A stretch of 64,000 bases of DNA from DATLGB01 sp964242305. GTDB taxonomy: Bacteria; Actinomycetota; Thermoleophilia; Solirubrobacterales; Solirubrobacteraceae. Within the stretch, counting starts at the first letter, position 1. Each line of letters opens with the position of its first letter. This document shows, piece by piece, positions 16,528 to 27,650 of the stretch. The DNA lies in assembly GCA_964242305.1 (NCBI GenBank), contig CAXTBB010000006.1, forward strand, positions 74,593 through 138,592, read 5' to 3'. The position numbers were made by a program, and so were the translations under genes. The notes under the pieces are model-generated. The model saw only the letters and a program-made list of their open reading frames with translations. It had not been told where the DNA came from and ran no database searches.

Positions 16528-18800
16528 CCCGCCGGCCGTCAGCGCTGCTCCCCGCCCCGTACGCACGGCTGGCCGGGTACGCGCTGCTGGCCACGCTGGG
16601 CTCGCTGCAGTGGGTGCGCTTCGTCGACGGCGCGTCGATGGTGCGGGCGATCGCCTGGGCGCTGGCCGGCACGGTGACCGGCGCGCTGGTGCTGCTCGCG
16701 CGCCGCCGCCCGCTCCCGCTGGCGGGCGCGGTCCTGTTCGGCGCGGCCCTGGCGCTGGCCGCCTCCGGACTGGACCTCCGCTACCTCGAGCCCAAGCACC
16801 TCGACGAGCTCGGCGACGGCCTCGGGCGCGGCATCGACGCGCTCAACACGGTCCGGCTCCCCTATCTGGGCAAGGAGCCGTGGGTGCTGACCACGGTGCA
16901 GCTCAGCGGCGCCGCGTTCTGCTGGGCGGCGGCGCTGCTGACCGCCTGGCCGACGGAAAACCGCCCACCCGCACGCATCGGCGCGCTGCTGCTGCTGCTG
17001 ACGATGGCGGCGTCCCCGATCGTCTCCATCGGCACCACCCGGCCCGCGCTGCTCGGCATCGCCCTCGCCGTGCTGACCGCGGCCTTCCTGTGGCTGGAGC
17101 GCCTGGCCCGCCGCCCCGGCGTCGGCGCGATCGTCCTGGCCGCCGCGGTCCTGCTCGCCGCCGTCCCCCTCGGGGCCGCCGCCGACCGCGAGGAGCCGTG
17201 GTTCGACTACAAGGCGTTCAGCGAGAAGCTGTCGGGCGGCACCCCCATCACCTACTCGTGGGACCACGACTACGGGCCGATCGACTGGCCGCGCGACGGC
17301 GTCGAGCTGTTCCGGGTCAAGTCCGACCGCCCGTACTACTGGAAGGCGGACGTCCTCTCGCGCTTCGTCGACGACCGCTGGCAGGACGGGTCCGCCAGCA
17401 CCGGCGTGAACGAGGAGCTGCCCGAGGGTGGCGGCCACGACGAGTGGCTGACGACCTTCTCCGTCGCCCTGCGGCGGCTGCGGACGGACACCGTGGTCGG
17501 CGCCGGCACCGTGCTCGACGTCACCGACTCGAGCCGCCCGGTCGAGCCGGACTTCATCCCCGGCCTGTGGTCGACCGAAGGCGACCGGGACCTGTCCAAG
17601 GGGGACTCCTACCGGGTGCGCAGCTACGTCCCGCGCCCGACTGGCGAGCAGCTGGCCGCCGCCACCGTCGGGCGCGATCCTGACCACGCGCAGGCGCTCC
17701 GGGTCCAGGTCGGCATCCGGCCCGGCAAGCAGGGCGAGACGCCGTCCATCGCCGCCCCCGTCTCCGGCGACGCCCTTCATCCGAACGCGGCCGCGATCCA
17801 GTTCGCCCCGTTCGAGAGCGGTCGCGCGCCCGCGGCCGACTACGTGCAGTTCGGCCTGACGGGGTCGGGCCGCAAGGCACTGGCGATCAGCACCTACCCG
17901 CGCACGTGGCGGCTCGCCTCCCGGCTGCGACGGGCCGCCGGCTCGCCCTACGACTACCTGCTGCGCGTCAACGACTACCTGCGCTCGGACGGCTTCGTCT
18001 ACTCGGAGGTGCCCCCCAAGCCCAAGCCCGGCGTCCCCGCCCTCGAGTCCTTCCTGTTCGATTCCAAGCGCGGCTACTGCCAGCAGTTCTCGGGCTCCAT
18101 GGCGCTGCTGCTGCGCATGGGGGGCGTCCCCGCCCGGGTGGTCACCGGGTTCTCGCCCGGCGGCTTCCGCGCCTCCAGCGGCGAGTGGGTCGTGCGCGAC
18201 ACGGACGCGCACTCGTGGGTTGAGGCCTGGTTCGACGGTCTCGGCTGGGTGACGTTCGACCCGACGCCGCCGGAGACGCCCGCGCGCTCGCAGGTCGCCG
18301 CCATCAAGCCGGACGCCGCCGGCGGCTTCGGCGCCACCACGGGCCAGGACTCCGGCTCGGCGCGCCTGCGCAACCGCCAGCCCGGGGGCGCCCAGCGCGA
18401 CACCCCCGTGGCCTCCCGCGGCGGCGGAGGGTCGTCCGACGACGGCTCGCCGTGGCCGTGGCTCGGCCTCGGCGCGCTGCTGGCGGCGGCGATCGCCGCG
18501 GGCGCCTTCGTGATCTCCAACCGGGGCGGGAGCGATCCGCTGGTCGAGCTCGAGCGGGCGCTGCGCCGGTCCGGCCGCGCCGTCCCCACCGGCGTCACCC
18601 TGACCGAGCTCGAGCGCCGCCTGGGCACGTCGGGCTACCTGCACGCGCTGCGCACCGCCCGCTACCGCGACGACGCGTCCGGGACGGCCGGGCCGACGTC
18701 GGAGCAGCGCGCCGCCTTCCGTCGCGAACTGGCGGCCGGGCTCGGGTGGAGCGGGTGGCTGCGCGCCTACTACGCGCTGCCGCCGCGCCGGCGACCGTGA
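16524..18800 (+). CDS. TgpA-like membrane transglutaminase (DUF3488/DUF4129 type)
   Basis: 758 residues. A block of about six transmembrane helices (about 10-220) is followed by a long extracytoplasmic part with the transglutaminase core. Catalytic residues lie in RGYCQQFSGSMALLLRMGGV (Cys), DAHSWVEAWFDGLGW (His) and TFDPTPPE (Asp). A Ser/Gly linker, one more helix and a cytoplasmic DUF4129-like tail complete the usual TgpA layout. Actinobacterial relatives usually sit beside MoxR and DUF58 genes, which are absent here; instead it is coupled to a CPBP protease. Confidence 0.92.
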   Translation: MTRRPSALLPAPYARLAGYALLATLGSLQWVRFVDGASMVRAIAWALAGTVTGALVLLARRRPLPLAGAVLFGAALALAASGLDLRYLEPKHLDELGDGLGRGIDALNTVRLPYLGKEPWVLTTVQLSGAAFCWAAALLTAWPTENRPPARIGALLLLLTMAASPIVSIGTTRPALLGIALAVLTAAFLWLERLARRPGVGAIVLAAAVLLAAVPLGAAADREEPWFDYKAFSEKLSGGTPITYSWDHDYGPIDWPRDGVELFRVKSDRPYYWKADVLSRFVDDRWQDGSASTGVNEELPEGGGHDEWLTTFSVALRRLRTDTVVGAGTVLDVTDSSRPVEPDFIPGLWSTEGDRDLSKGDSYRVRSYVPRPTGEQLAAATVGRDPDHAQALRVQVGIRPGKQGETPSIAAPVSGDALHPNAAAIQFAPFESGRAPAADYVQFGLTGSGRKALAISTYPRTWRLASRLRRAAGSPYDYLLRVNDYLRSDGFVYSEVPPKPKPGVPALESFLFDSKRGYCQQFSGSMALLLRMGGVPARVVTGFSPGGFRASSGEWVVRDTDAHSWVEAWFDGLGWVTFDPTPPETPARSQVAAIKPDAAGGFGATTGQDSGSARLRNRQPGGAQRDTPVASRGGGGSSDDGSPWPWLGLGALLAAAIAAGAFVISNRGGSDPLVELERALRRSGRAVPTGVTLTELERRLGTSGYLHALRTARYRDDASGTAGPTSEQRAAFRRELAAGLGWSGWLRAYYALPPRRRP

Positions 18801-18826
18801 CCCCGCCGCGTAGATTTGACCGCTGC

Positions 18827-18900
18827 GCCCCGGTAGCTCAGCTGGATAGAGCGGTCGCCTCCTAAGCGACAGGCCGCGCGTTCGAATCGCGCCCGGGGCA
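18827..18900 (+). tRNA. tRNA-Arg (anticodon CCU)
   Basis: A complete cloverleaf of 74 nt. The acceptor arm GCCCCGG pairs with CCGGGGC at 18893-18899, with discriminator A at 18900. The D arm has GCTC/GAGC, the anticodon arm GTCGC/GCGAC encloses CTCCTAA (anticodon at 18861-18863) and the T arm is GCGCG-TTCGAAT-CGCGC. It decodes AGG. The 3' CCA is not encoded, since CCT follows. Confidence 0.97.
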
Positions 18901-18941
18901 CCTTGTACATCGGGCCTAGACATGCATTTGCGGGGTGCGCC

Positions 18942-19031
18942 ATGCTTAAGCACAACATCAAGGCGGGCCGCCTCCGGAAGATCCCGGGTCAGGCGTTTCC
19001 GCAGAGTCCTATGAGGAGGACGTCCCCATAA
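18942..19031 (+). CDS. Possible 29-residue leader peptide before the dipeptide ABC operon
   Basis: ATG 18942 opens a frame of 29 codons ending TAA at 19031, 31 nt before the first transporter gene. A GGGG stretch lies 7-11 nt upstream of the ATG. The frame includes two consecutive AGG codons (19014-19019), rare in such GC-rich DNA and decoded by the tRNA encoded just upstream. The same bases form a GAGGAGG Shine-Dalgarno-like run. Coding is unproven; it may be chance in the 162-nt tRNA-to-operon spacer, which otherwise shows no gene. Confidence 0.25.
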   Translation: MLKHNIKAGRLRKIPGQAFPQSPMRRTSP

Positions 19032-19062
19032 CCGCAGGATTCACACGCGGAGCGCACTCCGC

Positions 19063-20073
19063 GTGACCACCGGTGCAGTCGATCTCCTCCAAGGAGGTGA
19101 AGGACCAGCCGTCCCCTCGACCGAGGGGGATCGCGAAGAGATCGCGGCGCGTTCGCCGCTGAACCTCTTCTGGCGCCGCCTGCGCCGCGACAAGGTCGCG
19201 ATGACGGCGCTCACCTTCATCGTCTTCCTGATCCTGGTGGCCATCCTGGCGCCGCTGGTCGTCAAGCTCTTCGGCGCGCCGGGCTACAAGACGCCCGACC
19301 GCTCCACGCTGGACGACTTCGGCCTGCCGTCGGCGAAGCTCGGCGGCGGCGCCTTCGCCAGCGGCCATCCCTTCGGCGTCGACCAGATCGGCCGCGACGT
19401 CTTCAGCCGCACCGTCTATGGCGCCCGCGTGTCGCTGGCGATCGCCTTCATCTCCACCGCCATCAGCGTCGCGGTCGGGACGACGCTGGGCATGATCGCC
19501 GGCTACTACCGCGGCTGGATCGACACCATCCTCTCCCGCATCATGGACATCCAGCTCGCCTTCCCGGTGCTGCTGCTGGCCATCGGCCTGGGCGCGGCCT
19601 GCTCGATCGGCAACGGGTGCCTGGGCGGCCTCCTCAAGCCCGGCTTCTGGGTCGTGGTCAACGTCATCTGGGTCTCCCAGTGGCCGTACATGGCGCGCAT
19701 CATCCGCGGCCAGACGCTCTCGTTGAGAGAGAAGGAGTTCGTCGAGGCGGCCGAGTCGCTCGGGGCGTCTCACATGCGGATCATCTTCCGCGAGATCCTG
19801 CCCAACTTGGTCGCGCCGATCATCGTCTACTCGACGGTCCTGATCCCGACCAACATCCTCTTCGAGGCGGCGCTCAGCTTCCTCGGCGTCGGCGTCCAGC
19901 CGCCCACCCCGTCATGGGGCGCGATGATCTCCGACGCCACCAACATCTTCGACATCGCATGGTGGTTCATGCTCTTCCCGGGCCTCGCGCTGCTCCTCAC
20001 GGTGCTCGCGTTCAACCTCATCGGTGACGGTCTGCAGGACGCCCTCAACCCACGAGGACGGGGGAAGAAGTGA
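19063..20073 (+). CDS. dppC: Dipeptide/oligopeptide ABC transporter permease, DppC type
   Basis: 336 residues from GTG 19063. A cytoplasmic N terminus with SPLNLFWRRLRRDKVAM precedes about six transmembrane helices. HPFGVDQIGRDVFSRTVYGAR and the EAAESLGASHMRIIFREILPN loop, which docks on the ATPase, are diagnostic for DppC/OppC. It forms the channel with DppB. It is the first gene of the operon: permease, binding protein, permease, ATPase, ATPase, binding protein. The start lacks a good upstream Shine-Dalgarno, while a perfect one (19091-19100) lies inside the frame without a start codon behind it. Confidence 0.9.
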   Translation: MTTGAVDLLQGGEGPAVPSTEGDREEIAARSPLNLFWRRLRRDKVAMTALTFIVFLILVAILAPLVVKLFGAPGYKTPDRSTLDDFGLPSAKLGGGAFASGHPFGVDQIGRDVFSRTVYGARVSLAIAFISTAISVAVGTTLGMIAGYYRGWIDTILSRIMDIQLAFPVLLLAIGLGAACSIGNGCLGGLLKPGFWVVVNVIWVSQWPYMARIIRGQTLSLREKEFVEAAESLGASHMRIIFREILPNLVAPIIVYSTVLIPTNILFEAALSFLGVGVQPPTPSWGAMISDATNIFDIAWWFMLFPGLALLLTVLAFNLIGDGLQDALNPRGRGKK

Positions 20074-20129
20074 GACGTCGTTCAGAGGCCGAAGGCCGGC
20101 CGAACGAAATCAATATGAAAGGGACATTC

Positions 20130-21947
20130 ATGAGGAGAGTCATCCCGCTGGCACTGTTGCTGGCCGCGATGGTGCTCGTCGGCACGGGCTGCGGCTCGAG
20201 CGACGACAGCAGCTCGTCGAGCAGCAGCAGCAGCAGCTCGGACAACGGCAACGCCGTTCCGAGCGGAGGCAAGATCGGCGAGGGCAAGAAGGGCGGCGAC
20301 GTCACCTTCCTGGCCGCCGGCGACATCGACTTCCTGGACCCCGGTCAGGATTACTACACGTTCGGCTTCATGGTCCAGCTGGCCGTCAACCGCACGCTGT
20401 ACGCGTTCAAGCCCGACAACGCCGAGAAGCCCGTGCCGGACCTCGCCGACGGCGAGCCCGAGATCTCCTCGGACAACAAGACGATCACGATCAAGATCAA
20501 GAAGGGCGTCAAGTACGCCCCGCCGGTCAACCGCGAGGTCAAGTCGGCCGACATCAAGTACGCCATCGAGCGCGCGTTCACCACGAGCGTCCCGTCCGGC
20601 TACGCGACGTCCTACTTCGGGGAGATCGAGGGTGCGCCCCAGGGTGCGCCGATCAAGATCGCCGACCTCAAGCCGTTCGCCGGCCTGCAGACGCCGGACG
20701 ACAACACGCTCGTCATCAAGCTCACCAAGCCGGTCGCCCAGCGCGTCGCGGCGGCGCTCGTCCTGCCGATCACCGTGCCGGTGCCGGAGGAGTACGCGGC
20801 CAAGTTCGACAAGAAGGCGCCGACGGATTACAACCAGTACGTCGCCTTCACCGGCCCGTACATGGTCAAGAACGACCCCAAGACGGGTGAGACCACCGGA
20901 TTCGTCCAGGGCAAGCGCATCTCGCTGGTCCGCAACCCCAACTGGGACGCCAAGACGGACTTCCGCCCGGCGTTCCTGAACTCGATCACGATCGAGGAGG
21001 GCAACGACGACGCCAACGTGAGCAACCGGCGCACGCTGCAGGGCACGAAGCTGCTCTGCTGCGACTCCGGTCAGCCGCCGCCGGCGATCCTCTCGCGCGC
21101 GCTGCGCATGAACAAGGACCAGCTCGGCATCGTCCCGTCCGGCGGCACGCGCTGGGTGGCGATGAACACCAAGCTGGCGCCGTTCAACAACCTCAACCTC
21201 CGCAAGGCGGTCATCGCCTCCACGGACCGCACCGCGCTGCAGAAGACGCGTGGCGGCTCGGCGGTCGGCCCGATCGCGCAGAGCTTCATCCCGCCGGGCA
21301 TCCCCGGCTTCGAGGAGTCCGGCGGCGAGAAGGGCTTCCCCGAGTTCGACTGGATGCAGAAGCCCGGTGGCGACGCGGCCCTGGCCAAGAAGTACATGCT
21401 GGCCGCCAAGAAGGACGGCCTGCCGATCAGCGCCGCCGGCAAGTACACGGGCCCGAAGATCAAGCTCGTGGGCGACAACGTCAACCCGGGCCTGGACACG
21501 GCCACGGTGACGCAGACGGAGCTCGGGAAGCTGGGCTTCGACATCCAGTTCACCAAGGTCCCGCGCGACACCATGTACACGAAGTTCTGCGGCGTGCCGA
21601 AGGCGCAGCCGCAGCTGTGCCCGACGGTGGGCTGGTTCAAGGACTTCAACGATCCGGAGTCCATGCTCGAGCCGACGTTCGACGGCAAGGCGATCAAGCC
21701 CGCCGGCAACGTCAACTGGTCGCAGCTCGACGATCCCAAGGTCGACGCCGCGATGGCCAAGGCGGCGCTGCTCTCGGGTGACGAGCGCAACAAGGCGTGG
21801 GCCGGCGTGAACAAGCTGATCGTCGCCGACGCGCCCGCCATCCCGTTCATCTGGGACCGCAGCTACCAGCTGGAGTCCAAGGACATGAACGCCGTCATGA
21901 GCAGCTACACGACCACGTGGGACCTGTCCTTCACGTCGATCAAGTAG
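20130..21947 (+). CDS. Family 5 peptide-binding lipoprotein (paralogue 1)
   Basis: 605 residues from ATG 20130, with AAAGGGA at 20118 as ribosome-binding site. The signal peptide ends in the lipobox VGTGC (Cys21), followed by a poly-Ser linker. The mature protein has the SBP family 5 layout, including LYAFKPDNAEKPVPDLADG, TITIKIKKGVKYAPP and the late NWSQLDDPKVDAAMAKA region. It delivers peptides, or possibly nickel or another oligo-ligand, to the DppBC channel. It is clearly paralogous to the last gene of the operon, with long near-identical stretches. Confidence 0.94.
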   Translation: MRRVIPLALLLAAMVLVGTGCGSSDDSSSSSSSSSSSDNGNAVPSGGKIGEGKKGGDVTFLAAGDIDFLDPGQDYYTFGFMVQLAVNRTLYAFKPDNAEKPVPDLADGEPEISSDNKTITIKIKKGVKYAPPVNREVKSADIKYAIERAFTTSVPSGYATSYFGEIEGAPQGAPIKIADLKPFAGLQTPDDNTLVIKLTKPVAQRVAAALVLPITVPVPEEYAAKFDKKAPTDYNQYVAFTGPYMVKNDPKTGETTGFVQGKRISLVRNPNWDAKTDFRPAFLNSITIEEGNDDANVSNRRTLQGTKLLCCDSGQPPPAILSRALRMNKDQLGIVPSGGTRWVAMNTKLAPFNNLNLRKAVIASTDRTALQKTRGGSAVGPIAQSFIPPGIPGFEESGGEKGFPEFDWMQKPGGDAALAKKYMLAAKKDGLPISAAGKYTGPKIKLVGDNVNPGLDTATVTQTELGKLGFDIQFTKVPRDTMYTKFCGVPKAQPQLCPTVGWFKDFNDPESMLEPTFDGKAIKPAGNVNWSQLDDPKVDAAMAKAALLSGDERNKAWAGVNKLIVADAPAIPFIWDRSYQLESKDMNAVMSSYTTTWDLSFTSIK

Positions 21948-21982
21948 CCGAGTAACGAAACCGCCGACACGACTCGAACGAC

Positions 21983-22941
21983 ATGCTGACTTACATCCTC
22001 CGCCGCATCGGCTGGTCGATATTGCTGTTGTTCGTCGTGTCGGCGGTGACGTTCCTGATCTTCTACGAGCTGCCCTCGGCGAACCCGGCGGTCATCCGCG
22101 CGGGCCGCAACCCGGATCCGGACCTCGTCCGGGCGATCACCAAGCAGTACGGCCTCGACAAGCCGTGGCCCGTTCAGTTCCTGAAGTACATGAAGGGCAT
22201 CCTGTTCCACTTCGACTTCGGCCACAGCTACCAGAACAACGTCGACGTCCGCCAGGAGATCTTCAGCCGCATGCCCGCCACGATCTCGCTGGCCGTCGGT
22301 GGCGCGTTCATCTGGCTGATCACCGGCATCCCGATCGGCATCCTCAGCGCCGTCAAGCAGGGCAAGTTGGTCGAGCGGCTCACTATGGGCCTCGCGCTGG
22401 TCGGCATCTCCGCCCCCGTCTACTGGCTCGGTCTCGTCTCCACCTACCTGTTCTCCAAGGACATCGGCGTGGTCCACATCTTCAACGCCACGGGCAACTA
22501 CGTCGACCCGTGGGACAACTTCGGGCAGTGGTTCAGCTCGCTGCTGTTGCCCTGGATGGTGCTGGCGGTGTCCTTCGCGGCCATCTACGCGCGCTTCATG
22601 CGCTCCAACCTCATCGACGTGCTCGACGAGGACTACATCCGCACGGCGCGCGCCAAGGGGCTCACCGAGCGGCGGGTCATCTTCCGCCACGGCATCCGCT
22701 CGGCGATCACGCCGATCGTGACCATCTTCGGCCTCGACCTGGGCATCCTCTTCGGCGGCGCGATCCTCACGGAGACCGTCTTCAACATCCCGGGCATCGG
22801 CCGCGTCGCCTTCGAGGCGATCCAGAAGTCCGACATCCCCATCGTCCAGGGCACCGTCCTCATCGGCGCGCTCGCGATCATCGTCTTCAACCTGGTGGTC
22901 GACATCCTGTACGCCTTCCTCGACCCAAGGGTTCGGTACTA

Positions 22942-22942
<1 letters not shown>
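21983..22942 (+). CDS. dppB: Dipeptide/oligopeptide ABC transporter permease, DppB type
   Basis: 319 residues. Typical DppB start MLTYILRRIGWSILLLFVVS, followed by YGLDKPWPVQFLKYMKGILF and a PATISLAVGGAFIWL helix. The ATPase-docking loop is RTARAKGLTERRVIFRHGIR, and FNIPGIGRVAFEAIQKSDIP is a family signature. It forms the membrane channel with DppC. The stop codon shares one base with the start of the first ATPase gene. It lies 35 nt after the first binding-protein gene. Confidence 0.95.
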
Positions 22943-25118
<2,176 letters not shown>

Positions 25119-25144
25119 GACACCACGAAGGGGATCACAGACAC

Positions 25145-26956
25145 ATGCTCAGACACAGAATCGCGATCGGGCTGTGCGCAGTCCTGGTGGCAGGAGTCGC
25201 CGGCTGCGGCAGCGACTCCAGCTCGAGTTCCAGCAAGAACGACTCCGGCGGCGCCAAGGTCGGCGGATCGTCGAAGACCGAGATCCCCACCGACGCCAAG
25301 AAGGGCGGGTCGCTGTCGCTGCTCGCCGCGGGCGACATCGACTGGGCCGACCCGGGCCAGACCTACTACCAGTTCGGCTACCAGATCCACGACGCGGTCA
25401 GCCGGCGCCTGTACGCCTACAAGCCCGACAGCTTCGACAAGCCGGTGCCCGACCTCGCCGAGGGCGAGCCGCAGGTCTCCGACGACCAGAAGACGATCAC
25501 GATCAAGATCCGCAAGGGCGTGAAGTTCGCCCCGCCGGTCAACCGCGAGATCACGTCGAAGGACATCAAGTACGCCCTGGAGCGCACGTTCACGACGAAC
25601 GTCCCCAACGGCTATTCGAGCGTCTACTTCTCGTCCATCGAGGGCGCGCCCAAGGCGGCCGTCAAGATGTCCGACCTCAAGCCGTTCGCCGGTCTGCAGA
25701 CGCCGGACGACAACACGCTCGTCATCAAGCTCACCGAGCCCAAGGCCGCGCTCGTCGAGGGCGCGCTGGTGCTGCCCGCGACCGCGCCGGTGCCGGAGGA
25801 GTACGCCAAGAAGTACGACGCCAAGTCGCCGACCGACTACGACCAGTACGCGGTCGCCTCCGGTCCCTACATGATCAAGAACAACGCCCAGGGCAAGCTC
25901 ATCGGGCGTGACCCGGGCAAGAAGATCGAGCTCGTGCGCAACCCGAACTGGGACGCCAAGACCGACTTCCGGCCCGCCTACCTCGACAAGATCACCGTCG
26001 AGGAGGGCAACTCGGACGAGGTCGTCTCCGCCCGCCGCACGCTGTCGGGCAAGGACCTCATCTGCTGCGACTCGTCCAAGCCGCCGGCGCAGATCCTCGC
26101 CCGCGTGCTGCGCAACAACCTCGACCAGGTCGGCCGCGCGCCGAGCGGTGGCGCCCATTGGGACCCGTTCAACACCCAGAAGAAGCCGTTCGACAACATC
26201 AACATCCGCAAGGCCGTCATCGCCAACGCCGACCGCTTCGCGATCCGCAAGGTCAACGGCGGCGTCGCCATCGGGCCGATCCAGCAGTCCTACATCCCGC
26301 CGGGCATCCCGGGCCACGAGGAGTCCGGCGGCGACGCCGGCTTCAAGGACCTGGACTTCATGCAGTGCGCCGACGGCGGCTGCCCCGACGTGGCCAAGAA
26401 GTACATGGACCTCGCCGAGAAGGACGGAGCCGACGTCAAGGACGGCAAGTACGTCGGTCCGCCGATCACGCTCGTCGTGAACAACACGCCGGACGGCAAG
26501 ACGGAGGCCGAGGTCACGGCCAACGGCATGGAGAAGCTCGGCTTCAAGGTCAAGATCCGCCAGGTCGAGCAGGGCACGCTCTACACGAAGTTCCTCGGCG
26601 TGCCCAAGCAGCAGCCGGAGTTCGCGGTCGGCGTCGGCTGGGTGAAGGACTTCCAGGACGCCCAGACGCTGCTGTCGCCGATCTTCCCGTCGGACACGAT
26701 CCGGCCGGCGGGCAACGTCAACTGGTCGCAGCTGAAGGACCCGGCCGTGGACAAGGCGATCGCCGACGCGGAGACCAAGCCGGCCGGTCCGGAGCGCAAC
26801 AAGGCGTTCGCGGCGGCCAACAAGGCCGTGGTCGAGGCGGCGCCGGCGCTGCCCACCGTGTGGGACGACAACATCCAGCTGCAGTCCAAGGACGTCCAGG
26901 GCGTCATGAACCTGTTCAACGGCAGCTGGGACTTCAACTACTCCAGCCTCAAGTAA
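25145..26956 (+). CDS. Family 5 peptide-binding lipoprotein (paralogue 2)
   Basis: 603 residues from ATG 25145, with AGGGGA upstream. The signal peptide ends in the lipobox VAGC near residue 21, followed by a Ser-rich linker. The mature domain matches paralogue 1 along its length (LKPFAGLQTPDDNTLVIKL, RNPNWDAKTDFRPA, QSYIPPGIPG shared or nearly so), though charged ligand-site surroundings differ. Two receptors on one transporter suggest a widened substrate range. It is the last gene of the operon and ends at a terminator-like hairpin. Confidence 0.94.
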   Translation: MLRHRIAIGLCAVLVAGVAGCGSDSSSSSSKNDSGGAKVGGSSKTEIPTDAKKGGSLSLLAAGDIDWADPGQTYYQFGYQIHDAVSRRLYAYKPDSFDKPVPDLAEGEPQVSDDQKTITIKIRKGVKFAPPVNREITSKDIKYALERTFTTNVPNGYSSVYFSSIEGAPKAAVKMSDLKPFAGLQTPDDNTLVIKLTEPKAALVEGALVLPATAPVPEEYAKKYDAKSPTDYDQYAVASGPYMIKNNAQGKLIGRDPGKKIELVRNPNWDAKTDFRPAYLDKITVEEGNSDEVVSARRTLSGKDLICCDSSKPPAQILARVLRNNLDQVGRAPSGGAHWDPFNTQKKPFDNINIRKAVIANADRFAIRKVNGGVAIGPIQQSYIPPGIPGHEESGGDAGFKDLDFMQCADGGCPDVAKKYMDLAEKDGADVKDGKYVGPPITLVVNNTPDGKTEAEVTANGMEKLGFKVKIRQVEQGTLYTKFLGVPKQQPEFAVGVGWVKDFQDAQTLLSPIFPSDTIRPAGNVNWSQLKDPAVDKAIADAETKPAGPERNKAFAAANKAVVEAAPALPTVWDDNIQLQSKDVQGVMNLFNGSWDFNYSSLK

Positions 26957-26964
26957 ACGCATTT

Positions 26965-26992
26965 CGTCCGGCCGGCCTTCGGCCTCTGGACG
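26965..26992 (+). terminator. Terminator-like hairpin after the peptide-transport operon
   Basis: CGTCC (26965-26969) pairs with GGACG (26988-26992), and an inner GGCC-TTC-GGCC hairpin fits inside. It lies between convergent stops at 26956 and 26996. No U-tract follows. Confidence 0.6.
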
Positions 26993-26995
26993 ACG

Positions 26996-27628
26996 TCACT
27001 CCTCGTACAGGGACTCGCGCGCCAGTTCGCTGCCGCGCGAGTCCCAGAGGTGGATCTCGATGAAGTCGCCCTTGTAGTTGTCGGGGGCGATCAGCGTGAA
27101 GCGGTTGTCGACGAGCCGGCACTGGTCGGTGGTCAGGCCGGTCAGCTCGGCCGTGACGATCGCGCCGCCGCCGGTGATGGCCGTCCCCCACACCAGGGTC
27201 ATCGCGGCGATCTTGCCGTGCTCGCCGCGCCAGCCGCCGATGATCTCGTCGCAGAGGTCGAGCTTCCAGTCCGGGTTGGCCTCGGCGGTCTCGTCGGTGA
27301 AGTCGGCCGCGGCGAAGAAGTCGGTCGGCTCGCGGTGGTCGTCGGACTCGGGGTCGGCGGGCGTGTAGGAGACGTAGCCGAAGACGTCGAGGCCGGTGCT
27401 CGTGCGCGCGGTGATCGGCACGAAGGTGCGTCCGGCCCAGGTGCGGTCCGGGTGGTAGTTGAGGTCGCCGACCTCGCCCAGCTCCTCGCCCTCTTCCACG
27501 GTGTCGGCGAGCGCCAAGCAGGCGGCCAGGAACTCGGCTTGCAGCGTGTCCGCCCAGCGGCCGCTGGGCAGCATCTCCTGCGGGGGCTCGGCGGCGAAGC
27601 GGCAGACGAAGCGTTCCTCGGGCGGCAT
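26996..27628 (-). CDS. Conserved-looking soluble protein, function unknown
   Basis: 210 residues, acidic, without signal or transmembrane helices. It has several Trp- and Asp-rich segments (PDRTWAGRTFVPI, DWKLDLCDEIIGGWRGEHG) and ends in a beta-rich part (FTLIAPDNYKGDFIEIHLWD). Coding character is clear from codon use and from its own strand and boundaries: it is convergent with the transporter operon and 22 nt after dtd. I do not recognise the family. A cytoplasmic beta-sandwich or binding protein is possible, but nothing catalytic can be read. Confidence 0.65.
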   Translation of the reverse strand: MPPEERFVCRFAAEPPQEMLPSGRWADTLQAEFLAACLALADTVEEGEELGEVGDLNYHPDRTWAGRTFVPITARTSTGLDVFGYVSYTPADPESDDHREPTDFFAAADFTDETAEANPDWKLDLCDEIIGGWRGEHGKIAAMTLVWGTAITGGGAIVTAELTGLTTDQCRLVDNRFTLIAPDNYKGDFIEIHLWDSRGSELARESLYEE

Positions 27629-27650
27629 GGCCGCGAGGGTACCGTTCAGG

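Noticed and set aside
18861..18870. Possible second tRNA or tRNA-like structure near the Arg tRNA
   Set aside because: Only one complete cloverleaf fits; the downstream 160 nt shows no acceptor or T-arm pairing.
20201..20243. Short tandem AGC/TCG repeats suggesting a microsatellite or phase-variable tract
   Set aside because: They encode the poly-Ser linker typical after a lipobox; a similar linker occurs in the paralogue, and the mixed Ser codons make slippage less likely.
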